Below the pieces are notes generated by a model. That model ran no database searches and was not told where the DNA came from. It worked only from the letters and a program-made list of their open reading frames with translations. Of a DNA stretch of 64,000 bases, positions 8,210 to 16,148 are shown one piece after another; position 1 is the stretch's first letter, and every line of letters starts with the position of its first letter. A program made the position numbers and the translations under genes. The stretch comes from Colwellia demingiae (GTDB lineage: Bacteria > Pseudomonadota > Gammaproteobacteria > Enterobacterales > Alteromonadaceae): the NCBI RefSeq assembly GCF_007954275.1, contig NZ_VOLT01000001.1, positions 496,001 to 560,000 of the forward strand, in the 5' to 3' direction.

Positions 8210-9210
8210 GGCTCATTTCGTATCACTACGCCCCACGGATAACGTCCAACTTTAATTGATTTTGTTACTTTCATGCGTTTCACGTCAATCACTGACACAT
8301 CACCACTAATGCCATTGGTCGTTAATAGCTGACTTTGATCATGATTAAAAGCAAGCTGCCACACCCGACGCCCTACTAATAAATATTTCTCAACCGTCAT
8401 TTTTTGACGATCAATAACGGCCACATGATTTGCGGGGCCTAATGCCACGAACGCATATCGCCCATCCTGTGTTAATTCGATGCCAACAGGTTGAACACGG
8501 TCATGATGAATACCTCGTATATCAAAGGTAAATTCCTTAATAATTTTTTGCGTGGCAACATCAAGTATCACCACAGTGCCGCCAATTTCAGAGCTGACCC
8601 ATAAATATTTATTATCGTCGGTAAACTTAGCTGACCTTGGTCGTGCACTCACTAAAGTATTAGCAAAGTTGTCATGAGTTTTGGTGTCAATCCAATGCAC
8701 CATGTTGGTCGTTTCCGAGGTTACTACAACAATTTTTCCATCGGGACTTACCGCTAATCCTTCAGGTTCAACCCCTACATCTATTTGCGCGATAACAGTA
8801 GCAGAGTCAATATCAATCACTGTAAGCAAGGCATCATCTTCATTAGAGGTATAAATAATTTTGCCATTTGGATGTAATGCAATCGTTTCAGGATCTTCAC
8901 CTGAAGGTAGCTCACCGATGATTTGCTCAGTTGCCACATCGAGTATTTGAATCCTATCTGACTCGCTCGCACAGATATAAGCAAGTGACTGTTCCTTATT
9001 GAGAATAATGCCTCGAGGTCGTTCACCTATCGATATTGTTTTTATAACTTTATTGAGGCTTAAATCGATAACCGAAATATTGTCATCTTTTTCATTGGTG
9101 ACATAAGCAAATTCAGTGGCATAGCCAGCGGTAGCGTTAAACAAAATGGCTACTACCGATACTCTAAGTAGTTTTCTAAAGTTTTCTCTAAAATAAAGTG
9201 TCTTTTTCAT
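8206..9210 (-). CDS. exported YVTN-family beta-propeller, PQQ-catabolism associated
   Basis: A 334-residue periplasmic protein. A cleavable signal peptide (about 30 residues, ending near 'NATAGYA') is followed by repeated blades of the YVTN type, such as 'YVTNEKDDNISVIDLSLNKV', 'YICASESDRIQILDVATE', 'YTSNEDDALLTVIDIDSA', and a C-terminal 'TTNGISGDVSVIDV'. Blades bear D..T/V..I and G..P.G turns. This family accompanies PQQ-dependent catabolic dehydrogenases, and its biochemical role is not established. It may be a scaffold or sensor in the periplasm where the dehydrogenase works. An AAGG ribosome site precedes the ATG. Second gene of the leftward unit, overlapping the ATPase start by four bases. 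Confidence 0.88.
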   Translation of the reverse strand: MKKTLYFRENFRKLLRVSVVAILFNATAGYATEFAYVTNEKDDNISVIDLSLNKVIKTISIGERPRGIILNKEQSLAYICASESDRIQILDVATEQIIGELPSGEDPETIALHPNGKIIYTSNEDDALLTVIDIDSATVIAQIDVGVEPEGLAVSPDGKIVVVTSETTNMVHWIDTKTHDNFANTLVSARPRSAKFTDDNKYLWVSSEIGGTVVILDVATQKIIKEFTFDIRGIHHDRVQPVGIELTQDGRYAFVALGPANHVAVIDRQKMTVEKYLLVGRRVWQLAFNHDQSQLLTTNGISGDVSVIDVKRMKVTKSIKVGRYPWGVVIRNEP

Positions 9211-9344
9211 AAGTTACCTTAAGCCCAATATCCACTATGAGTTTTTATTAAGCGCGTCCATTAAAAGTTTACGTTAAAAGTAAATATTGAGCATTTATGT
9301 TGAGCATTTACCTTATACATTTACCGTGTTCTTTAGCGTGATCT

Positions 9345-10562
9345 TTACCGGGATAATTCGCATTGAGATTCTTGTGCATCAAAACCAAGCGTATCAAGTT
9401 CAGTTACGGGATGAAGCATGCCAGGCTGTGGAGACTGCGATACCAGAGCGTGAGGATGTACCAAAGCCATCGGCATTCTTAATTGTCGGCTCCAAGCACG
9501 AAAACTAAGCTTGCGCCCTTTGTACGCCGCCAATTCAAAATCCACCGAGTTAATATATTTGATGAGCTCACTACTCGTGTTTGAATGAAGTCTATGTACC
9601 GATTGAGCAACACTGCGCACGGCTAGATAACCAGCAAAGTCTATTTCATTCATTTTTCTATCAGCCATCTGCATAAAACGATTTTGCAGTTGAGTAGCGC
9701 CCCACTGCTCTATCGCACTATGCCATGCCAAAGCTTCCAAACCGGCCGAGCCTATTACAGGCCGAGGTAAATAAGTATTAAAGGGTAAAAATTCAGCAAA
9801 AGCTTTTGATTGGTCAGCAACATAAACAACATCATAATCTTTTACGGTTTGAGTAAACAAAGGTATTTCTTGTTGTGCACTACGCCTAAGGTCGGTATTA
9901 AAATCCCACTGCTTTTCATCGATAATTTTCAAACCAAAACGTTTCGCCGCCCGCTTAAACGAAGTGGCCAGCTGAAGATCTTCGGCTTTACTACCCTGTA
10001 TTAATAATACTTTATTCATCCGACGATAAAGCAACCACTGAGCAAGGGCATCAGATTTCATAGCATCACTGGGTATGGTATGAAATACAGAAGCTAAACA
10101 CTGCGTATTACGTAATTCATCAGCAGATTCACTGACATTAAACAGCAACACTGGCTTGTTTTTGGCCCAGAGATCTACTTGCACCAGTTGTGTTAAGGGC
10201 GCTTCAAGAATAAAAATGCGTCGGCCCTGTTGATATTCTTCTTCCAGATAATCTAAAAACTGCGCAGTTTTCGTCGCAATAAAGTAGTTTAATGTAAAGT
10301 GTTGCTGTAAAAATTTTCCGGTGGTATTAGAGTCACTGATAGCTAGCTTAGCGCCCATATAGCCACTGTTTTCTGGCTTTTTAAAAAGAGTTGATACGCC
10401 AGGAGCTTGTTGCTGCGCTAACTTTACATAACTGATATCAAGAGTGATGGGGCTTGCTAATGCATTAAAACAACTAAAAAGACTAAGAAAAAATAGCCAC
10501 ATAGAGCTAGCAATACTTTTCACTAGATACTTTTTAAACCTTACTCTTGTCACAATAAACAT
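9345..10562 (-). CDS. periplasmic substrate-binding-like protein of PQQ-linked ABC system
   Basis: A 405-residue exported protein (signal peptide about residues 1-37, ending 'FNALA') with the branched-chain amino-acid receptor fold: two Rossmann-like lobes, with 'KPVLLFNVSESADELRN', 'SDALAQWLLYRRMNKVLLIQGS' and 'DVVYVADQSKAFAEFLPF'. It resembles the binding-protein component specific to ABC systems encoded with PQQ alcohol dehydrogenases. Unusually, the partner permease is ABC-2 type rather than an importer, so it may act as sensor or chaperone rather than import receptor. It is the first gene of the leftward unit; 134 bases separate it from the propeller gene, so a second promoter there is possible. 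Several in-frame Met codons near the 5' end leave the start uncertain. Confidence 0.82.
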   Translation of the reverse strand: MFIVTRVRFKKYLVKSIASSMWLFFLSLFSCFNALASPITLDISYVKLAQQQAPGVSTLFKKPENSGYMGAKLAISDSNTTGKFLQQHFTLNYFIATKTAQFLDYLEEEYQQGRRIFILEAPLTQLVQVDLWAKNKPVLLFNVSESADELRNTQCLASVFHTIPSDAMKSDALAQWLLYRRMNKVLLIQGSKAEDLQLATSFKRAAKRFGLKIIDEKQWDFNTDLRRSAQQEIPLFTQTVKDYDVVYVADQSKAFAEFLPFNTYLPRPVIGSAGLEALAWHSAIEQWGATQLQNRFMQMADRKMNEIDFAGYLAVRSVAQSVHRLHSNTSSELIKYINSVDFELAAYKGRKLSFRAWSRQLRMPMALVHPHALVSQSPQPGMLHPVTELDTLGFDAQESQCELSR

Positions 10563-10868
10563 GGCGACCCCAAAAATAAAAAACTCGATGACTATCAGTT
10601 ATACCCAACAGATTAAACGAATGTACTTATGTATAAGCATATAGAAAAATCTCATAAAGTTAAAAAGACAATAATTCCATCAGAACACCATAATGAATTG
10701 ATATATAACAAAATAAAATTAATTATGCAGTTTTCTACCCCTAAATTCATACTAAAGGATGAGGCTTAACCGCGCTAAAGTACAATTCTTGAAGGTCACT
10801 AACCTCGTTAAGATGGTTCTATTAGAATTAAACACCACAATTTTTTACGTGAAAGAAGGTACACAGTG
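10563..10868. promoter_or_regulatory. divergent control region of the PQQ island
   Basis: About 300 bases between the leftward ABC unit and the rightward cytochrome/dehydrogenase unit, with no gene. Promoters for both directions must lie here. I could not identify a strong -10/-35 pair or a sigma-54 (TGGC-N9-TTGC) site. Confidence 0.5.
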
Positions 10869-11309
10869 ATGATAAAACTTAACTTAGGTCGTAGCCATTT
10901 AATTGCATTCATATCAATATGTTCATTTGGCGTAGCGGCTCACGGCCCTGTGACCCCGCAATCAATTAACACCTCAACATTGCCCACATTGGGCGAAGAA
11001 TGGGCAGACACTAACCCTTACCGCACAAAAGAAGGTGACGTACGCACTGAAATTTTACGTATTGGTGCATCAGCCTATAACCAAAATTGTGCTCGCTGTC
11101 ATGGGTTAGGTGGAATATCTGGCGGTATTGCTCCCGACTTACGTCAATTACCAGCAGATTATGATGGTGATGAGTGGTTTATTTATCGTGTACAAAATGG
11201 CGCGGTACGTAATGGTGCTGTTTACATGCCGAAAATGACTGAACATTTAAACCAAGAAGCACTTTGGTCTATTCGTACTTGGTTAGAGTCAGTAAGTGAT
11301 GAAGAATAA
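10869..11309 (+). CDS. pedF: cytochrome c550 of PQQ alcohol oxidation (PedF type)
   Basis: A 146-residue periplasmic cytochrome. A signal peptide (about 1-25) is followed by one heme c site, CARCH, in 'YNQNCARCHGLGGISGGIAPDLRQLP'. A later Met in 'AVYMPKMTEHLNQEALWSIRTWLES' is the likely second axial ligand. Such cytochromes accept electrons from PQQ alcohol dehydrogenase and pass them to the terminal oxidase. The name follows the PedF family of Pseudomonas. An in-frame GTG precedes the ATG at 10869; AAGAAGG serves either. The next gene begins inside its last codons, giving translational coupling. Confidence 0.88.
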   Translation: MIKLNLGRSHLIAFISICSFGVAAHGPVTPQSINTSTLPTLGEEWADTNPYRTKEGDVRTEILRIGASAYNQNCARCHGLGGISGGIAPDLRQLPADYDGDEWFIYRVQNGAVRNGAVYMPKMTEHLNQEALWSIRTWLESVSDEE

Positions 11310-12189
11310 ATTTTATTCTCTATTTTTGTGGTTAAGTTGTTGCAGCATATTGTGCTCAACAACTTTTGCGCGATCTTATGATGATATTATTGAAAGCAAT
11401 GAAATTACCGTTGCTGTTTATAGCGATTTCATCCCCTTTTCATACAGAGAAAACGGGGAAGCCAAAGGCATTGATATTGATGTCGCAAAACATATTGCCA
11501 AACAGTTAGGCGTGACACTTCGATTCAGGTGGGTAACCGCCGATGAAAATGTTGAAGATGACTTACGCAATAATTTATGGAAAGGACACTTCCTTAAGCG
11601 TAGTGTTGCTGACTTAATGCTCAGAGTCCCCTACGATAAGAAATATTCTGAGCTGCGAGACGATATTGGTGAACGGGTACATGAACAGGTACACATGTTC
11701 GCTCCCTACCATACAGAATCATGGAAAATCGTTTTCAATACTAAAAAAATTGACGATGTTAGCACCATGGCAGTCTTTCAATATCATGACATAGGTGTCG
11801 AAGTAGACTCCATTCCCCAGTTTTACCTTCTATCAGTCTTCAATGGTCGAATGCGCAACAAAACCAAACAGTATTCTTCACTAGCATTAGCTATTTCAGC
11901 AATGTCTGAACAGAAGATTGATGCCGTAATGGGACTTCGAAGTCAGATAAGTCATTACCAACATCAGCTTGACTCCCCTACTTACCAGTTAGCCACCAAT
12001 GCCTTTCCGATGTTAGGAAAACAACAATGGGATATAGGTATGGCGGTAAAAAGTGACTATCGCCAATTAGGTTACGCCATTGCTGATATTGTCGAAGCTA
12101 TGGTAAGCCAAGGACAAATGAAGAAAATATTTAAACAGTACAACGCAGTTTACAAAATTCCAAACCTGTACTCGGTCAGTGATAAATAG
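11299..12189 (+). CDS. quinoprotein-dehydrogenase-associated periplasmic binding protein (MxaJ/XoxJ-like)
   Basis: A 296-residue exported protein with an ABC-type solute-binding (SBP_bac_3) fold. After the signal peptide come 'YDDIIESNEITVAVYSDFIPFSYRENGEAKGIDIDVAKHI', the classic lobe-1 opening, 'KIDAVMGLRSQ', and a C-terminal 'QWDIGMAVKSDYRQLG'. In methylotrophs the XoxJ/MxaJ homologues sit beside the dehydrogenase and are thought to help assemble or activate it rather than import a nutrient. The same is likely here, as no cognate permease is adjacent. The start overlaps the cytochrome gene by 11 bases; a GTG one codon upstream is possible. A near-perfect AT-rich inverted repeat follows the stop. 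Confidence 0.85.
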   Translation: MKNKFYSLFLWLSCCSILCSTTFARSYDDIIESNEITVAVYSDFIPFSYRENGEAKGIDIDVAKHIAKQLGVTLRFRWVTADENVEDDLRNNLWKGHFLKRSVADLMLRVPYDKKYSELRDDIGERVHEQVHMFAPYHTESWKIVFNTKKIDDVSTMAVFQYHDIGVEVDSIPQFYLLSVFNGRMRNKTKQYSSLALAISAMSEQKIDAVMGLRSQISHYQHQLDSPTYQLATNAFPMLGKQQWDIGMAVKSDYRQLGYAIADIVEAMVSQGQMKKIFKQYNAVYKIPNLYSVSDK

Positions 12190-12221
12190 CAGTCTGTGAT
12201 GAACGACAGTCAAACTCATCC

Positions 12222-12248
12222 TTTTTCATCATACTAAATGATGAAAAA
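12222..12248. repeat. perfect 11-base inverted repeat after the binding-protein gene
   Basis: TTTTTCATCAT and ATGATGAAAAA around ACTAA, 33 bases past the stop codon. It may end or stabilise the pedF transcript. No T tract follows on the plus strand, so it is not a standard terminator and might instead be an operator for the dehydrogenase gene. Confidence 0.6.
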
Positions 12249-12420
12249 AACGCTACTGCCGAGTAATAGAGAAGTAAATAGAGACGTTTTAATATCGTTA
12301 TAGCCTGCTTTAATGTTTTATTCATATCGTTAGATGATGTGTGAATTCATGGACGTTATGCAGGAAGGTAAATAGAGAAGAATATCTTTAACCAAATTTA
12401 CAACCCAAGAGGAAATAACA

Positions 12421-14184
12421 ATGATAACAACATGTAAAACTAAGGTATTGTCATTATCTATGGCAATTTCTTTATCATTAACAGGCATAGCAAATGCTGA
12501 TGTAACCGATAAAGATATTGCCAATGACCAAATGACAACTAATGATGTTGTGTCCTATGGACTTGGTCTAAGAGGACAACGTTACAGCCCTCTTGATAAA
12601 ATAAATATCGACACAGTTAAAGAAATGCGTCCAGTTTGGTCATTCTCATTAGGTGGGGAAAAACAACGTGGTCAAGAATCTCAGCCTATGGTCAAAGATG
12701 GCGTCATGTATATTACTGGCTCATACTCTCGTGTGTATGCTATAGACGTTCATACAGGTGACGAACTTTGGCAATATGATGCAAGATTACCTGATGGTAT
12801 TATGCCTTGCTGTGATGTTATCAACCGTGGCGCAGCACTATACGGCGACCTAGTTATTTTTGGTACCCTTGATGCAAAACTTGTCGCGCTTAATAAAGAC
12901 ACAGGTAAAGTTGTTTGGAAAAAGAAAGTAGAAGATTATAAAGCGGGTTATTCAATTACTGCTGCACCTATTATTGTTAAAGGTAAAGTCATCACAGGTG
13001 TTGCTGGTGGTGAATTTGGCGTAGTCGGTAAAGTAAGAGCTTATGATGCCAAAAATGGTAAATTAGTATGGGAACGCCCAACAGTTGAAGGCCACATGGG
13101 CTACATCTGGAAAAATGGCAAAAAAGTTGAGAATGGCATTTCTGGTGGTAAAGCAGGTGAAACATGGCCAGCGGAACTTTGGAAATCAGGCGGAGCAGCA
13201 CCGTGGTTAGGCGGTACTTATGATGCAGACGTTGATTTACTCTTTTTTGGTACCGGTAACCCCGCACCATGGAACTCTCATTTACGTCCAGGTGATAACC
13301 TCTTCTCTTCATCACGTTTAGCCATTGATCCAGATACCGGTAAAATTGTTTGGCATTTCCAAACTACGCCACACGACGGTTGGGATTTTGATGGTGTTAA
13401 CGAACTAGTTTCTTTCGATTATAAAGAAAATGGTAAAACCATTAAAGCAGCAGCAACAGCTGACAGAAATGGTTTCTTCTACGTACTTAATCGTGAAAAT
13501 GGTGATTTCATTCGAGGTTTCCCGTTTGTTGATAAACAAACATGGGCTTCAGGACTTGATAAAAACGGACGCCCAATTTATATCGATAGTAATAGACCAT
13601 CGGATCCAAGCGAGTCGAAAGACGGCAACAAAGGTAGCACTGTTGTAGCCGCTCCTGCTTTCTTAGGCGGTAAAAACTGGATGCCAATGGCTTACAGTCA
13701 AGATACTGAATTGTTCTATGTACCATCAAACGAATGGGAAATGGATATCTGGAATGAACCTACTGCTTATAAGAAAGGTGCTGCATACCTTGGCGCTGGT
13801 TTTACCATTTCAGCAATCAATAAAGACTACATTGGTGTATTAAAAGCAATCGATCCTAAAACAGGTAAAGTTGTTTGGCGTTACAATAACTATGCTCCAT
13901 TATGGGGTGGTGTATTAGCCACTGCAGGTAACCTAGTCTTTACCGGGAACCCTGAAGGATACTTATTAGGTCTTGACGCTAAGACGGGTGAAGTTAAATA
14001 TAAATTTAATACCGGCTCAGGCATCGTTGGTTCCCCTATTACTTGGGAAATGGATGGTGAACAATACCTTTCAGTTCTATCTGGTTGGGGTGGCTCGGTT
14101 CCTCTATGGGGCGGTGATGTTGCTAAGCGTATCAAACACTTAAACCAAGGTGGTAGTGTATGGACGTTTAAACTACCTAAGTAG
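12421..14184 (+). CDS. PQQ-dependent alcohol dehydrogenase, predicted lanthanide type
   Basis: A 587-residue periplasmic quinoprotein (signal peptide about 1-26) with the eight-bladed propeller of methanol/ethanol dehydrogenases and no C-terminal heme domain, so it is a type I enzyme oxidising alcohols to aldehydes. The vicinal disulfide pair is Cys130-Cys131. Metal and catalytic residues are visible: Glu198 (GGEFG), Asn280 (GTGNPAP) and catalytic Asp322 in '[10 protein letters not shown]'. Asp324, two residues later, is the position that is Asp in XoxF/ExaF/PedH lanthanide enzymes but Ala/Ser in calcium enzymes as I remember them. Tryptophan-docking repeats such as '[13 protein letters not shown]' recur. 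Overall wording is closest to ethanol dehydrogenases (ExaA/PedH). Electrons should go to the neighbouring cytochrome c550. No pqq biosynthesis genes are in the window. A strong terminator follows. Confidence 0.93.
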   Translation: MITTCKTKVLSLSMAISLSLTGIANADVTDKDIANDQMTTNDVVSYGLGLRGQRYSPLDKINIDTVKEMRPVWSFSLGGEKQRGQESQPMVKDGVMYITGSYSRVYAIDVHTGDELWQYDARLPDGIMPCCDVINRGAALYGDLVIFGTLDAKLVALNKDTGKVVWKKKVEDYKAGYSITAAPIIVKGKVITGVAGGEFGVVGKVRAYDAKNGKLVWERPTVEGHMGYIWKNGKKVENGISGGKAGETWPAELWKSGGAAPWLGGTYDADVDLLFFGTGNPAPWNSHLRPGDNLFSSSRLAIDPDTGKIVWHFQTTPHDGWDFDGVNELVSFDYKENGKTIKAAATADRNGFFYVLNRENGDFIRGFPFVDKQTWASGLDKNGRPIYIDSNRPSDPSESKDGNKGSTVVAAPAFLGGKNWMPMAYSQDTELFYVPSNEWEMDIWNEPTAYKKGAAYLGAGFTISAINKDYIGVLKAIDPKTGKVVWRYNNYAPLWGGVLATAGNLVFTGNPEGYLLGLDAKTGEVKYKFNTGSGIVGSPITWEMDGEQYLSVLSGWGGSVPLWGGDVAKRIKHLNQGGSVWTFKLPK

Positions 14185-14200
14185 TTTATACAATCTTATC

Positions 14201-14234
14201 AAAAGGCTTTTGAATTTATTCAAAAGCCTTTTTT
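14201..14234 (+). terminator. Rho-independent terminator of the PQQ dehydrogenase gene
   Basis: Perfect 14-base arms (AAAAGGCTTTTGAA and its complement) around TTTA, ending in a T tract, 16 bases after the stop codon. Confidence 0.93.
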
Positions 14235-14368
14235 ATTTAAAAAACAAATACTTTCAAACAGTTAAAACAAAAACCTCAACGTGACTTAATTCAACTCATT
14301 CTAAAGTATGATGTTTTCTATGCAAAGGGAGAATAGTCTACTTACCGTACTGCTACTAATATGGATAC

Positions 14369-14500
14369 ATGAAACAACGCTTTGGTAATTATCAATTTGA
14401 TAAGTATCAAAGTAAATATAAACAGGGCCACGGAAAAGAGTTTTACTCTGGCTGGTCTAGATACGAGGTGATATATGATCTATGCAAACCCAGGCAGTGA
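14369..14500 (+). other. possible small ORF overlapping the aldehyde dehydrogenase start
   Basis: An ATG at 14369 opens a 43-codon frame rich in Tyr, Lys and Gln ('MKQRFGNYQFDKYQSKYKQG' at its start). It ends at 14500, 26 bases inside the aldehyde dehydrogenase gene. No clear ribosome site precedes it. It could be a leader peptide coupling translation, or chance. Confidence 0.2.
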
Positions 14501-15995
14501 AGGTTCTGTCGTTTCTTTTAAACCTAAATATGAAAATTTTATCGGCGGTAAATGGGTTGCTCCAGTAAAGGGAAATTATTTTACTAACACCACCCCCGTA
14601 ACTGGCGAAGCAATTTGTGAAATCCCACGTTCAAGCGCTGAAGATATTGAGCTAGCACTTGATGCTGCTCATGCTGCAAAAGTGGCCTGGGGTAAAACCT
14701 CAGTACAAGAACGTTCAAACATCTTATTAAAAATTGCCGACCGTATTGAAGCAAACCTTGAGTTAATAGCGGTAGCTGAAACTTGGGATAATGGTAAACC
14801 AGTACGTGAAACACTCAATGCTGATATTCCATTAACGGTTGATCATTTCCGCTATTATGCTGGTTGTATCCGTGCTCAAGAAGGTACTCTTTCACAAATA
14901 GATGATGATACGGTTGCTTATCACTTCCATGAGCCTATCGGTGTTGTTGGTCAAATAATTCCGTGGAACTTTCCTATGCTAATGGCTGCATGGAAATTAG
15001 CGCCAGCGCTTGCTGCTGGTAACTGTATTATTCTTAAACCAGCTGAGCAAACACCGGCAAGTATTCTTGTGTTTATGGAGCTGATTGCTGACTTGTTACC
15101 GGATGGTGTATTGAATATTGTTAATGGCTACGGTAAAGAAGCCGGTGAAGCATTAGCGACTAGTACCCGTATTGGTAAAATTGCTTTTACTGGTTCAACA
15201 CCGGTTGGCCAACATATATTGAAATGTGCTGCTGAAAATTTAATCCCTTCTACTGTAGAACTTGGTGGTAAATCACCAAACATATTCTTTGGTGATATCA
15301 CTCAATTTGAAGATGATTACCTGGATAAATGTGCTGAAGGTTTTGCTTTAGGTTTCTTTAACCAAGGTGAGGTATGTACATGTCCTTCTCGTGCACTAGT
15401 ACAAGAAGATATTTTTGATGAGTTCATGGCAAAAGTTCTTGAGAAAACTAAAAATATCGTTCGAGGTAACCCGCTTGATGTTAACACTATGGTTGGCGCA
15501 CAAGCTTCTAAAGAGCAATATGAAAAAATTAAAGGTTATCTACAAATAGGTAAAGATGAAGGCGCAACGGTACTTTCTGGCGGTGAAGCTGAAAGTTTAG
15601 ACGGTCCACTAGGTACCGGTTACTACATCCAGCCAACTATTTTAAAAGGTAAAAACTCAATGCGAGTTTTCCAAGAAGAAATTTTTGGACCGGTTATTTC
15701 TGTGACTACCTTTAAAGATGCTGAAGAAGCGTTACAAATAGCTAACGACACTGCTTTTGGTTTAGGTGCTGGTGTTTGGACGCGTGATGCTAACCTTGCT
15801 CATCGCATGGGTCGTGGTATTGAATCAGGACGAGTGTGGACTAACTGTTACCATTTATATCCTGCTCATGCTGCCTTTGGTGGTTATAAGAAATCAGGTA
15901 TTGGTCGCGAAACTCACAAGATGATGCTTGATCATTATCAGCAAACTAAGAACTTATTAGTGAGCTATAGCACAAGTCCTTTAGGCTTCTTTTAA
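14475..15995 (+). CDS. exaC: NAD(P)-dependent aldehyde dehydrogenase (ExaC/AldB type)
   Basis: A 506-residue cytoplasmic aldehyde dehydrogenase. It shows '[30 protein letters not shown]' in the cofactor domain, 'FTGSTPVGQ' for nucleotide binding, and the general base Glu262 in 'VELGGKSPN'. The catalytic Cys301 lies in '[12 protein letters not shown]', and 'EEIFGPV' is also present. The Gly-Glu-Val-Cys-Thr-Cys wording is typical of the AldB/ExaC group that oxidises acetaldehyde from ethanol. Its place directly after the PQQ alcohol dehydrogenase fits the second step, aldehyde to acid. It has its own spacer and a GAGGTGATAT ribosome site, and is closed by a strong terminator, so it is probably a separate transcript. 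The symbol is by analogy with Pseudomonas. Confidence 0.9.
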   Translation: MIYANPGSEGSVVSFKPKYENFIGGKWVAPVKGNYFTNTTPVTGEAICEIPRSSAEDIELALDAAHAAKVAWGKTSVQERSNILLKIADRIEANLELIAVAETWDNGKPVRETLNADIPLTVDHFRYYAGCIRAQEGTLSQIDDDTVAYHFHEPIGVVGQIIPWNFPMLMAAWKLAPALAAGNCIILKPAEQTPASILVFMELIADLLPDGVLNIVNGYGKEAGEALATSTRIGKIAFTGSTPVGQHILKCAAENLIPSTVELGGKSPNIFFGDITQFEDDYLDKCAEGFALGFFNQGEVCTCPSRALVQEDIFDEFMAKVLEKTKNIVRGNPLDVNTMVGAQASKEQYEKIKGYLQIGKDEGATVLSGGEAESLDGPLGTGYYIQPTILKGKNSMRVFQEEIFGPVISVTTFKDAEEALQIANDTAFGLGAGVWTRDANLAHRMGRGIESGRVWTNCYHLYPAHAAFGGYKKSGIGRETHKMMLDHYQQTKNLLVSYSTSPLGFF

Positions 15996-16037
15996 AGCTA
16001 TCTTTAAATTTATATTTTAGCGCTTAGGCCTTAGGTG

Positions 16038-16075
16038 AATGAGTGTCCCTCAATAAGAGACACTCATTTTTTTTT
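16038..16075 (+). terminator. Rho-independent terminator of the aldehyde dehydrogenase gene
   Basis: Arms AATGAGTGTC and GACACTCATT around an 11-base loop, followed by a run of nine T. Confidence 0.93.
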
Positions 16076-16148
16076 AGTAAAGCTAAAAATCAAACAAGCT
16101 TAGTGTTTATTCTTACTAACGCTTTTAACGATTTATTTGGGTGTTAAC

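Noticed and set aside
9240..9320. Repeated GAGCATTTA words between the binding-protein and propeller genes
   Set aside because: Only two imperfect copies in AT-rich DNA, not a convincing array or operator.
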